NCBI GenBank assembly: GCA_938743325.2
Contig: OW568872.1
Location: 434,001-498,000 of the forward strand
Length of the DNA stretch: 64,000 nt
Source of the DNA: Pycnococcus provasolii
Lineage: Eukaryota > Chlorophyta > Pseudoscourfieldiophyceae > Pseudoscourfieldiales > Pycnococcaceae
Direction: 5' to 3'
The notes under the pieces are model-generated. The model did not search any database. It was not told where the DNA came from and saw nothing but the letters and a program-made list of their open reading frames with translations. This document shows, piece after piece, positions 28,736-36,950 of this stretch (the first letter of the stretch is position 1; every line of letters starts with the position of its first letter). Position numbers and translations under genes: made by a program.

Positions 28736-30436
28736 ATGGTGGCCGTCAGTGTGCGTGCGTCCTTCATGGCGTTTCTCGTGGTACTTGGACTCACGGGAAT
28801 CGTCTGGCACCCACTCACGCACGGTGACGCACACCTATCTGGGTTAGGTTTAGGGCAGGAGGCCCTTAACGACCGCTTTCATGACCTTGGGGGGATGCAC
28901 ATGCAAGCGCCGGACGTCGAGGAGGTTGACTTGCACCACGTGCAGAACGCTTGGGATGTCATTCCACAAGAACAAATCGCAGCGCAGAGGCAGGCGTCGT
29001 TGGCCGAAAGCAGTGAGGAGGACGACAGCATGCACGTGAACGTGAACGGTCCGACGTTGAGAGCAGGAGCGGCGTCGTCGTCCTTCGTCGTGTCCAAGTC
29101 ACCCGCAAGTCCGTGCGGCGCCGGCGGCCACGGCGCAACGGACGGAAACAGGTGCCTGTGCACCGCGCTCTTCTCGGGCGTCAGCTGTGATAAGGGCCCG
29201 GAGACGTTCGTGAGCCAGGAGTTCGCCGTGCGCTTCCAGGGCAAGAACACTATGCCTGACATCGACGACAAGCCGCGCCAGCTGCCCGCCTCGTTCGACG
29301 GGCCGTACCTGCTGAACAAGCAGGACGTCGAGCGCAACCAGGCTGAGGTAATGCGCATCTATTTGCCTGGCAAGCAGCCTCCGTGGCGGCGCGTGGGAAA
29401 GGTGGACCCGCCGCTGCTCGCGCTCATACCGCCCACGGACCCGGCAAACAAGCGCTTCCGCACGTGCGCGCTTGTCGGCAACTCGGGCAGCCTGATCCAC
29501 ATGGGCTCGAACTTAGGCAGGGAGGTGGACGCAGCGGAGATGGTGATGCGATTCAACGCCGCGCCGACGAAAGGCTTGGAGAAGTTTGTAGGATCGAAGA
29601 CGACGTTCCGGCTTGTGAACAGCCGCTGGATGGACTTCCGCGAATCGGACGACGAGGCGCTGCTCTTCAACATGCGCGCCGCATCTACGGTGGAGAGCTA
29701 CCGCGCTCGCATCGCCAGCAAGCCTCGCGAGCGCTTCTATCTGTTCAGCCAGGAGATGGTGAACTACATGGGCCAGCAGGCGTACCAGCTTAGCCGCAGC
29801 TTCAAGCCAAACGAGGCGCCAGGCTTTGACCTTGGCGACTACACGCCCACGAGCGGATTCACGGGCTTGTTGCTCGCCCTGCAGGTTTGCTCGAACATCA
29901 CCGTGTACGGCATGATGATCTCCGAGGCGCACGGCATGCCATACCACTACCAAAATCGCTGTCCACAGCCATACGGCGAGCGCGACGAGGCGGAGTGGCT
30001 GCTCTTCAAACGATTTGCTCAAAACGGCCTCCTTCAATTCCGCGAGCCTTGCGTGGTGGAGTGCCACGAGAGCGGGGAGATGTGCGAATCCTGCCGCGCA
30101 CTGCATCCGGAGGTGTTCAGCAAGGATGCGATGGCTGCGGGTCACGCCATATGGAATCGCATGCCCATGCCTGAATACTGCGTGTCCCGCGCCAAGGTTT
30201 TGGCGGCTGAGCGCCTCGCGAAGGCTCAAGGGAAGGTTGGCGAGCGCGGCTTCACGAAAGAGCAGAGAGATGCGCTGATGAATAAGTTCAGCAGCAAGCC
30301 TCAGGTGAGCGCGGCTGCGAAAGCCGCGCGTGCGGCATCATCGAGGAGTTCGCACGCCTCATCGTCTTCGCTAGGAGCGAGCGCGAGCTCGAGCTCGAGG
30401 AGGTACCACGTCGGTCGTATCAGCAGGAGGAGATGA
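28736..30436 (+). CDS. GT29 sialyltransferase-like Golgi enzyme with EGF-like segment
   Basis: The product is about 566 residues. It is a type II membrane protein with a signal-anchor at about residues 10-30. A luminal stem contains an EGF-like CGAGGHG...CLCTALFSGVSC segment (about 125-150). The catalytic domain shows sialylmotif L (FRTCALVGNSGSLIHMGSNLGREVDAAEMVMRFN) and sialylmotif S (PTSGFTGLLLALQVCSNITVYGM). The HGMPYHYQ element and a downstream E-x4-LF element match motifs III and VS. Green algae lack known CMP-sialic acid synthesis in most lineages, and plant GT29 proteins often use other sugars such as Kdo, so the donor is open. The C-terminus is Ser/Ala/Arg-rich. The ATG at 28736 precedes the anchor; the frame is open a little further up without ATG. 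Confidence 0.85.
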   Translation: MVAVSVRASFMAFLVVLGLTGIVWHPLTHGDAHLSGLGLGQEALNDRFHDLGGMHMQAPDVEEVDLHHVQNAWDVIPQEQIAAQRQASLAESSEEDDSMHVNVNGPTLRAGAASSSFVVSKSPASPCGAGGHGATDGNRCLCTALFSGVSCDKGPETFVSQEFAVRFQGKNTMPDIDDKPRQLPASFDGPYLLNKQDVERNQAEVMRIYLPGKQPPWRRVGKVDPPLLALIPPTDPANKRFRTCALVGNSGSLIHMGSNLGREVDAAEMVMRFNAAPTKGLEKFVGSKTTFRLVNSRWMDFRESDDEALLFNMRAASTVESYRARIASKPRERFYLFSQEMVNYMGQQAYQLSRSFKPNEAPGFDLGDYTPTSGFTGLLLALQVCSNITVYGMMISEAHGMPYHYQNRCPQPYGERDEAEWLLFKRFAQNGLLQFREPCVVECHESGEMCESCRALHPEVFSKDAMAAGHAIWNRMPMPEYCVSRAKVLAAERLAKAQGKVGERGFTKEQRDALMNKFSSKPQVSAAAKAARAASSRSSHASSSSLGASASSSSRRYHVGRISRRR

Positions 30437-30587
30437 CAATGCCTTTTAAAGTGTGACCTATATTTCATAAGTTTAGTAAGTGACTATTCCCGATCTAAAT
30501 TCTAAATCTATCCCCTTCTTAGTTCACTTTTTCCTCCTCCCCGGCGGCGGCGGGTACCAACTAGGATTCTCCGGTCCCTGAAGAAAG

Positions 30588-31124
30588 ATGTCCTCTCGCG
30601 TGTCCGGCTCAGTCGTCGTCGCGCGCGTGCTCAACGTCGCCGAGGTACCAGGCCACGCCCGTCTGAAGGCGTGCACGCTCCTCATTGACTCATCCTCCTC
30701 TGACTCTACCATCACAGTCGTGACGAACGCACCGAACGTTAAGACGTCGCTCTTAGTCGTCGTCGCGCGAATTGGCGCTGTCGTCGAAGAAGATAATACG
30801 ACGATCACAAAGAAAAGTGTTGGCGGAGTCACGTCCGAAGGTATGCTTTGCTCGTGCCCCATGCTCGGGTGGAAAGGACACGACAATAGCGCGGCGACCA
30901 TACCGCCCGATGCAGGATTTCAACCGGGAGATAAGCCGCCGGCGTCGAGACCCTTGCCAAAGGGCGCGGATACAGCAACGACACAAGAAGATAGGCCTAC
31001 GGAGACGCTCTTTGCGAGAAAGCTCACCAAGGAGGAGAAGAAAGCAGCTGCTGAGGCGCGCAAGGCCAAAAAAGCTGCCAAAAAGGCTGCTGGTGGTGGT
31101 GACGCCGACGAAGGAGACGAGTGA
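30588..31124 (+). CDS. stand-alone tRNA-binding OB-fold protein (EMAP-II/Arc1p-like)
   Basis: The product is 178 residues. Residues 5-105 form a tRNA_bind (EMAP-II/Trbp111) OB fold, with VVVARVLNVAEVPGHARLKACTLLID, VVTNAPNVKTSLLVVVARIGA, and the signature GGVTSEGMLCSCPMLGW. The C-terminus is a Lys/Ala/Glu-rich helix (KKAAAEARKAKKAAKKA) that may bind RNA or a partner. Such proteins (AIMP1, Arc1p, plant MetRS C-terminal domain) deliver tRNA to aminoacyl-tRNA synthetases. There is no synthetase domain here. It lies tail to tail with the next gene, with only 49 bases between stops. Confidence 0.75.
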   Translation: MSSRVSGSVVVARVLNVAEVPGHARLKACTLLIDSSSSDSTITVVTNAPNVKTSLLVVVARIGAVVEEDNTTITKKSVGGVTSEGMLCSCPMLGWKGHDNSAATIPPDAGFQPGDKPPASRPLPKGADTATTQEDRPTETLFARKLTKEEKKAAAEARKAKKAAKKAAGGGDADEGDE

Positions 31125-31173
31125 TCGCACACCTCCGAATGTATAGTAGTGAGAGTGTAATTTACATATTTAA

Positions 31174-32169
31174 TCAAGAGCTCCTTTTTCCCATGGCGTG
31201 AAACGACGTGCCTGCCCAAGAAAGCGGTATCGCATCATCGCCCGGAGTCTCACGCACGTCGTCGAGGAAGTCCGAGCCTGATCCAATCTTAATCACACCC
31301 GTGCGCAAATGGTGGCTCGCGGGGGCTTCCACATCTTGCAATGCACGTAGCGTGTGCGTGTCGCCAAAGAGCTGCGTAACACCCTCCGTCGCTATTACGT
31401 CCGCCGTCACTTGGGCCCTCTGCGACGGCGATCCGCAACCTCGTATCCCACCCACTTCAGGCAAGATCACAGCGGCGTCGCCGACGACGGCGGATCCAAC
31501 CGCGCTGGCGGCGCCAAACGCGTGCAGAAGCGTCACGGAACAGCACACCTTGTCGTTTGGTTTCGTTTCAAGCTTTTGCGCAGCCTCCTGTGCAAGCCGC
31601 ATCGCCTGCTCGTGCGTGACCGCAGCACTCCCGAAGACACCCATGAGCTGTTGCGTTGCGTTCGGGTCATCCTTTCTAAGGTTGGTCACAGAAAGCAGCT
31701 GCGCCATGTCAACTATACCACTGGCGTCATTCTCCTCCTTGCTCTCTTCGTCGTTGTTCAAGTACACGTGTGGAATGTCGAGGTGGTTCAGGCACTCAGG
31801 CCTTCCTGTTGCTGATGACGCGAACGTCGCGACAAACGGCATATTTCCTCCTGCTTTGTTGATTATTTTGTCACGTGCGTTGACGTCGGCGGGCATAGAG
31901 GTTAACACAGCACCAATATGTTGAAGTGCGTATGCTAATATGAGCGATTCCGACGTATTTGGTAAGGCTGATGCGACTAACGTAAACGGCTGAATTCCTA
32001 ATGAAGATAATGAAAACGCCATTCGGCGAATTCGTACATCAAGTTCACCACAATCGAAATGAACCGACTGCGATGGACAGGAAAGTGCCAAAGCATGTCT
32101 GGAAACGGAGGAGGAAGCACGTTTACAGAGGTGGGCGGCGAAAGAACGGGCAGCAGGAGCAGGAGACAT
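31174..32169 (-). CDS. truncated acyl-CoA-synthetase/AMP-binding (ANL)-like protein
   Basis: The product is 331 residues. The first ~200 residues follow the N-terminal lobe of acyl-CoA synthetases. This is seen as SVHFDCGELDVRIRRMAFSLSSLGIQPFTLVASALPNTSESLILAYALQHIGAVLTSM and later VTHEQAMRLAQEAAQKLETKPNDKVCCSVTLLHAFGAASAVGSAVVGDAAVILPEVGG. But the ANL phosphate loop (SGTTG-type), the YGxTE motif, the YRTGD motif and the whole C-terminal lid domain are missing. About 330 residues compares with 500-600 for active enzymes. The frame is open and clean, so this may be a catalytically dead derivative with another role, not simply a decayed gene. The start is the first ATG, at 32169. Confidence 0.65.
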   Translation of the reverse strand: MSPAPAARSFAAHLCKRASSSVSRHALALSCPSQSVHFDCGELDVRIRRMAFSLSSLGIQPFTLVASALPNTSESLILAYALQHIGAVLTSMPADVNARDKIINKAGGNMPFVATFASSATGRPECLNHLDIPHVYLNNDEESKEENDASGIVDMAQLLSVTNLRKDDPNATQQLMGVFGSAAVTHEQAMRLAQEAAQKLETKPNDKVCCSVTLLHAFGAASAVGSAVVGDAAVILPEVGGIRGCGSPSQRAQVTADVIATEGVTQLFGDTHTLRALQDVEAPASHHLRTGVIKIGSGSDFLDDVRETPGDDAIPLSWAGTSFHAMGKRSS

Positions 32170-32252
32170 ATGTAGTTGCAGAAGCTGTTGTGATGGCCAC
32201 CTGTGAAAATGAATGTCTGGGAAACAAACCGTCCCAGACGATGACGACGACG

Positions 32253-32267
32253 CCTAACCCTAACCCC
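32253..32267. repeat. short telomere-like array
   Basis: CCTAACCCTAACCCC lies about 85 bases upstream of the start of the ANL-like gene. Confidence 0.7.
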
Positions 32268-32618
32268 TACATACTGTATTTGGTAGTTATATGGGCATAG
32301 TTTCGGGATCCCCTCCAGGTCCAGGCCTGCTTGAAGAAGGTTACTAACCTTGGTTCGGGTTTTATATATATAATAGGAGCTGACGAGTGAGTGACGTCGT
32401 GACGACGACGACGGTCGTGACTACCACCTTAGTCTAGTGATGAATGATTTGCTCAGTCAAGGCAGTGCCTTGCGTGCGCGAGCGAGTGCCTTGCGAGCGT
32501 TCAGAAGTTTGTTTTTGTTTTTGTTACGACTTACGACAAACCTAAAATTCATATATGCTTGCAACTAACTAAGAAGCACCCACCTGGGTAGCATCATTTA
32601 TTCATTTGTCACTCATCA

Positions 32619-32921
32619 TCACCGGCATGCATTCGACGGGCATCTACCACTTGGCGATAAGAAGAGACCGCCATCACCACTTCCGCACACGGTGGGAACA
32701 TTGCTGTCTTGATAGCAAAAACTGGCAGGAAAGAGAGATCCAGTCACCAGCTCGCTGAGGTCCGCGTCGAGGAATGGTTGATTTTGGTTGTTGCCGATGC
32801 ACACCTCACCTGCACTTTCAAGCTTGGATGCGCACAGCTTCTTGAGCTTTGGGTTGCTACGAACCTCTAAGGATGGAGGGAGGGATAGATTGTTGGAGGA
32901 GTTGTCGGTAGCCTGGGTCAC
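32619..32921 (-). pseudogene. possible fragment of a secreted Cys-containing protein
   Basis: This minus-strand open frame of about 100 codons has balanced composition and conserved-looking pieces: LEVRSNPKLKKLC, GEVCIGNNQNQPFLDADLSELV and CGSGDGG. It resembles an exon of an extracellular, leucine-rich or receptor-L-like protein. It has no good start: the frame enters directly from the terminal repeat of the element at 32914. It may be the remnant of a gene broken by that insertion, or a single unspliced exon. Function is unknown. Confidence 0.35.
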
Positions 32922-33540
32922 CCGTGACCCATTTTAGTCATTTTTGTAGATTTCGATTACGGACGGGTAAATTGAGGAATTTGGTCAAGCCCACGCGTGG
33001 TAGTCTTGTTTACTTAAGGTATTGAAAGGTACAAACAGCCGTATACCCATATCATGCGCACGCGAAGCACCGTCGGGGGTCAAACTTGGGGCACATCGCA
33101 GAAAAAGGGAATTTTGGCCAAGTTGGCACCAAATGCCACGTAAGCCAAGTACGGAGGCTTCTCGGACCCACGCCACCCGTTGGAACTTGTTCCTAGAGAC
33201 CTAATAAGTATTGTTGTAAATTTACAGCACGACCGAATATCATTTGACCAATTAGTTATTAACGTAAACATGTATGGGTACTTAATGTACCACAATTTAG
33301 AACGGGAGAATACTACGGGAGAATCTTAAGGTACGGCTTGCCTTAAATGGACCCACTTTGGAATGGTATAACTCTTCGAATACATTCCCAAATTAGACGA
33401 TTCTTGGTGAAAGTGAAGCTAACAACTCTAGACAACACCTCCGAGCGAACCGGCAAAATAGGGAGATATTGGATAGGGGCGCATACTCGGGTTTTACAAA
33501 CTGGGTCACCCGTGACCCAAAATGGGTCACGGGTGACCCA
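32914..33540. mobile_element. non-autonomous DNA transposon (MITE) candidate with palindromic terminal repeats
   Basis: The element is 627 bp. Its ends are perfect 22-bp terminal inverted repeats that start TGGGTCACCCGTGACCCA and continue with TTTT on each strand. Each end is itself a near-palindrome. The right end also carries a second inverted copy (33502-33519 against 33523-33540, three-base spacer), giving a strong hairpin. The interior is AT-richer than neighbouring genes and encodes nothing recognisable. I cannot find a clear target-site duplication, so the superfamily is undetermined. Confidence 0.6.
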
Positions 33541-34431
33541 ACCGACAGCTCCTCCATTGTGAGTGAGAGGGAAAGGGCAGTGTACAATAGTGGTGATGGA
33601 TCGTCACGTACGAAAAAAGAACCACTGGTTGTCGTGAGGCTGGGAAGGCTTATTTTCTTGAGGTTCTCGTTGAAAGCAATCTGTTGTTTCGTTTGCATTG
33701 AATTTGTAAGAAGAAGAGTGAGTTTCACATGCAAGGTTACCCGGGTAGGGACAGCCGTAACTACAACCGTAGAACTAGTAACCGTAGAATTAGGGCGTGA
33801 AAGTTCCCGTCACATGACATGACATGACATCACATGGGGTAACAAACATCACATGCATAGACTAGGGTGGGTGCAAACGTGACGGGACATGAGGTTTTGG
33901 GGGTTTGGTGTGCGTGTGTGATTGGGGTTTTCCCTTCCCCCTACGGAATAACCGATTGATGGGAAACCGTCTTGACCTTCAGGGCGTGGTGTATTTATAG
34001 TGGGAGACTAACAGCCCACTATAATTCCCCCCCTTGTGAGATTAACTCATGACGTAATGTGAGGAACAGGGGCACCCGACCCGTATTCAACCGGATGGAT
34101 CCACCTAAATCATCCGACCAAACCATTTTCGTTCAGGACGCAGGTCGGAGTTGGAAGGAGCCGCCAAATTCTACTTTTTTCCCTCTAGTTTTCCCCCTAC
34201 TTCTTAGTTTTCTGGGTGGTGATCGTTGTCATTCACATATATTTACTGATTTTCTGTGTGTGGTGTGTAACGTCGTCGGTGCCTCTTGCTGCTGTGGTGT
34301 GTGCTTTGTTTGTGGTGGTGGTGATGTCACGACGACGTTCTTCTTCTTCTTCTTCTTCTTCTTCTTGTCGTCGTGGTGGTGCTGCTCGTGTGGTGGTGAA
34401 TAATACCTTCTTCTTTGGGACTGCCGCTGTG
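33541..34431. other. gene-free upstream region of the secreted protein gene
   Basis: This stretch contains a CATGACATGACATGACAT tandem (about 33812-33835) and a 10-bp hairpin (33995-34024, TTATAGTGGG with a 10-base loop). A (TTC)n tract at about 34339-34367 lies just upstream of the gene at 34432. Short frames here are low-complexity. The TATTTATAG within the hairpin could act as a TATA element. Confidence 0.5.
33995..34024. repeat. 10-bp hairpin
   Basis: TTATAGTGGG and CCCACTATAA are perfect inverted arms separated by 10 bases. A pyrimidine run follows. Its role is unknown; it lies about 410 bases 5' of the start codon at 34432. Confidence 0.5.
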
Positions 34432-36741
34432 ATGATGTTCGTTCGCCTCCTCCTGTCGTGCACATTCGTCTTCCTCTTCCTCACTGCCATCAGCGACTTT
34501 GATCAACGTGGTGGTGGTGGTGCTCGTCATGACGATGTTCTCGTCAATAAGGTTGTCAGGGTAGCTCTTGCGGAATCGCCATGCGGAATTGCCAACGGAA
34601 TTGAGTGCGGAACATCGTCGGAGTGCTCGTGCAATCCAAATACATGCACAAACAACTGCTGCGTATCCAAACAAGCCGTCCGAAACGCATGCGCAGTCCA
34701 ACCGCAAGAAGTGAGAAGCGGACGGTGCCAGCAGGCGTCGTCGCCATGCCTGGCTTTTCGAGGCGCGAGCGAGAGCGAATTGATCGAGCAAGACCTGGAC
34801 GATAACATCGCGTTTGCGTCCGCCAAACTCGTTTGCATCGACGGAAAGACGCACGCTGAAATCAACCTCGGCGCCTCAGCAGCAGAAAAGAAGAGAATCA
34901 AACAAAGTGGAGTGACGGACAAAAAGACCGTCAACGACTTGATACGAACTGCGAGATTGGCGTCGAACGGATATTCGGCATTTGTACCCACGACGGATGG
35001 TCCAACGAACGATGTCGAGGCATTCATCATGAAGCTTAAGGACACGTCGGTCGCGCAGTTCTGGTGTCGACCCATGTGCAGGAAGTGTCGCAAACGAATT
35101 GATAAGCTGCGTGAACAGTTTCAAACCTTTGAGTTCTTCAGCAGTGTAGTAGATATCCTCGTCAAGTCCTGCGAAACTGACATCTGTGATATCTGCAAAC
35201 CACGTCCGGCGAGAGGAGGGGGGTACAAAGGATTCTCGAAGGTGTGGCCTACGCAACCTGTTTTCGTGGATGTACTTGAGGCCGTGGCGAAGGACCTACC
35301 CGAAAAAGACGCCTCCATCACGACGAACAAGGTCTTCCTGTATCGAAGCCGCACACGAGGTTCCACCAGGGTCTTTATCAGCGACTGCAACAGCCGAGTG
35401 ACGCTCAGCCTAGGACCCGACGCAACAGAAGCAGAAAATAAGGTGGAAGTCGCCCTTCCGTTTTTTTTTAACCAACCGCCGAAGCAGAATTCTCTGAGAC
35501 GTCGAAGAAGTGGAGGAAAAGTTGTGAAAAGTGTCAGCTTTCGCACTGCCACTGACAAGATGATCGTGTCATTCGATGATGACAAATCGCCATGTTCAGA
35601 AAAAGGCGACGATTACAAGTGGCATTACCAGTTATTGATGGTTCGTGGCGCGGATCCGCGGCAAGGAATTAAATATCGACAGCCGACTGATGGACCAGTG
35701 GGTGACGACGAACCTCCAGTCAACTCGTGCACGCCATCTCCCGTTCTCGCGTCAAGAAAGGAGAGGAGGCTACTAGACGACGTCAACCTTGGGCGTGCTA
35801 AAGAACCACCACAGAATCCTGACAATTTACCCATAAATGGTGGCAGTCCATTAAAATGTCGTGATGACGTCTTTGACATCACACTGAATCCTGGGGGGCG
35901 TGGAAGCTCGAATTCCTGCGTAAACAGGACTGTCGATACAATTGAGTACAAGCCATTCGACTTCACTCGATTCCAACCCTCAAGCACGTTTCAATGGATT
36001 GGCAACATCGTCGCGTACAATCCCGCTGCTCGCGGTGGATTTGGTGTACGCGACAGCACAGGCTCTCTCAATTTCTGTGCCGCAATTGGACCTCCAGCTG
36101 GAGGTTTCAACGTGATTTCTCTTGGACGTAGCGACCTTGATGAAACCGTGGAAGCGCCCTCATTTGCGGTGAATCCAAATTGGCAGCAGCGCATTGACGA
36201 CGGTGGAGTACCGCGTGGTTGTATCGTGGGCGAATTCACGAATGTCGTCGTTGTGGATGGACCGGGCAATGATCTGTGCATCTCGGAGAACCCATTCTGT
36301 GTGTTTGCATCCGATTGTGACAGTACATGTGGCGCCAGAGCAGTGGGCGCTTGCGATGATCCAAGTGATCCCAACCGCGGCTGTGCAGGCGTACCAGTGT
36401 TTGCCGAGCCCGGCATGGTGAGCGTGAGCGAAGATGGTGATGCGTGGGTGATGCTGAACGAAGAATGCACGATGCGGACACAAGACGAGACCCCAGAGGC
36501 GTGCCAGGCCTTGTGGCCAGGCTGCGCGGGAGTGACGCCTTTGACTTCGGATGCATTACGGGACTGCGACGGCCGATGCGGTGGCAATGGCGACTGCTTC
36601 GACTTGGCTGACGTGGGTGTGAGGTATGTGCGTTACGTGCGCGTGTGTGACGTCGGCGGCGTGAACACAATTAGCAGCGAGACCAATGCGGGCTTCGACA
36701 TGGACGCGGCATGTGCGATCAACTACCGCGTGCCTGACTGA
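34432..36741 (+). CDS. large secreted Cys-rich protein, unknown function
   Basis: The product is about 769 residues. A signal peptide (MMFVRLLLSCTFVFLFLTAIS) is followed by an acidic mature N-terminus. A dense cysteine cluster (CGIANGIECGTSSECSCNPN, about residues 50-75) looks like a small disulfide-rich domain. The middle has further paired cysteines. The last ~50 residues (DVGVRYVRYVRVCDVGG ... AGFDMDAACAIN) match the YVR(I/V)xD...FD(L/M)DA ending seen in bacterial cell-surface beta-sandwich proteins. A carbohydrate-binding or adhesive extracellular role is plausible inference. An upstream in-frame ATG (34324) exists, but it would put a poly-Ser run before the signal peptide, so 34432 is preferred. 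Confidence 0.7.
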   Translation: MMFVRLLLSCTFVFLFLTAISDFDQRGGGGARHDDVLVNKVVRVALAESPCGIANGIECGTSSECSCNPNTCTNNCCVSKQAVRNACAVQPQEVRSGRCQQASSPCLAFRGASESELIEQDLDDNIAFASAKLVCIDGKTHAEINLGASAAEKKRIKQSGVTDKKTVNDLIRTARLASNGYSAFVPTTDGPTNDVEAFIMKLKDTSVAQFWCRPMCRKCRKRIDKLREQFQTFEFFSSVVDILVKSCETDICDICKPRPARGGGYKGFSKVWPTQPVFVDVLEAVAKDLPEKDASITTNKVFLYRSRTRGSTRVFISDCNSRVTLSLGPDATEAENKVEVALPFFFNQPPKQNSLRRRRSGGKVVKSVSFRTATDKMIVSFDDDKSPCSEKGDDYKWHYQLLMVRGADPRQGIKYRQPTDGPVGDDEPPVNSCTPSPVLASRKERRLLDDVNLGRAKEPPQNPDNLPINGGSPLKCRDDVFDITLNPGGRGSSNSCVNRTVDTIEYKPFDFTRFQPSSTFQWIGNIVAYNPAARGGFGVRDSTGSLNFCAAIGPPAGGFNVISLGRSDLDETVEAPSFAVNPNWQQRIDDGGVPRGCIVGEFTNVVVVDGPGNDLCISENPFCVFASDCDSTCGARAVGACDDPSDPNRGCAGVPVFAEPGMVSVSEDGDAWVMLNEECTMRTQDETPEACQALWPGCAGVTPLTSDALRDCDGRCGGNGDCFDLADVGVRYVRYVRVCDVGGVNTISSETNAGFDMDAACAINYRVPD

Positions 36742-36773
36742 CCCAGTGGATGTGTGACAAGGGAAACATCCAA

Positions 36774-36794
36774 CCTAACCCTAACCCTAACCCT
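36774..36794. repeat. telomere-like CCCTAA array
   Basis: About three units (CCTAACCCTAACCCTAACCCT) lie 33 bases after the secreted-protein stop and about 155 bases before the preferred start of the DNA-binding protein gene. Confidence 0.8.
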
Positions 36795-36950
36795 CACCTC
36801 TTTCCACCCCCCCGCCGCCAAGATGGTGAACCGTTGTCAACACAACCCGGTGCGCCGACGGAGTTATCCACCCCATCGCGGGATCGCACCAACCTTGCAC
36901 AACCGACGCGCACGTCGCCGCGGTTAGCGGCCTTGGTACCAGCTGCAGAC

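Noticed and set aside
32281-32400. Possible tRNA (GGTTCGGGTT B-box-like word)
   Set aside because: No matching A-box, acceptor stem or anticodon arm could be built around it.
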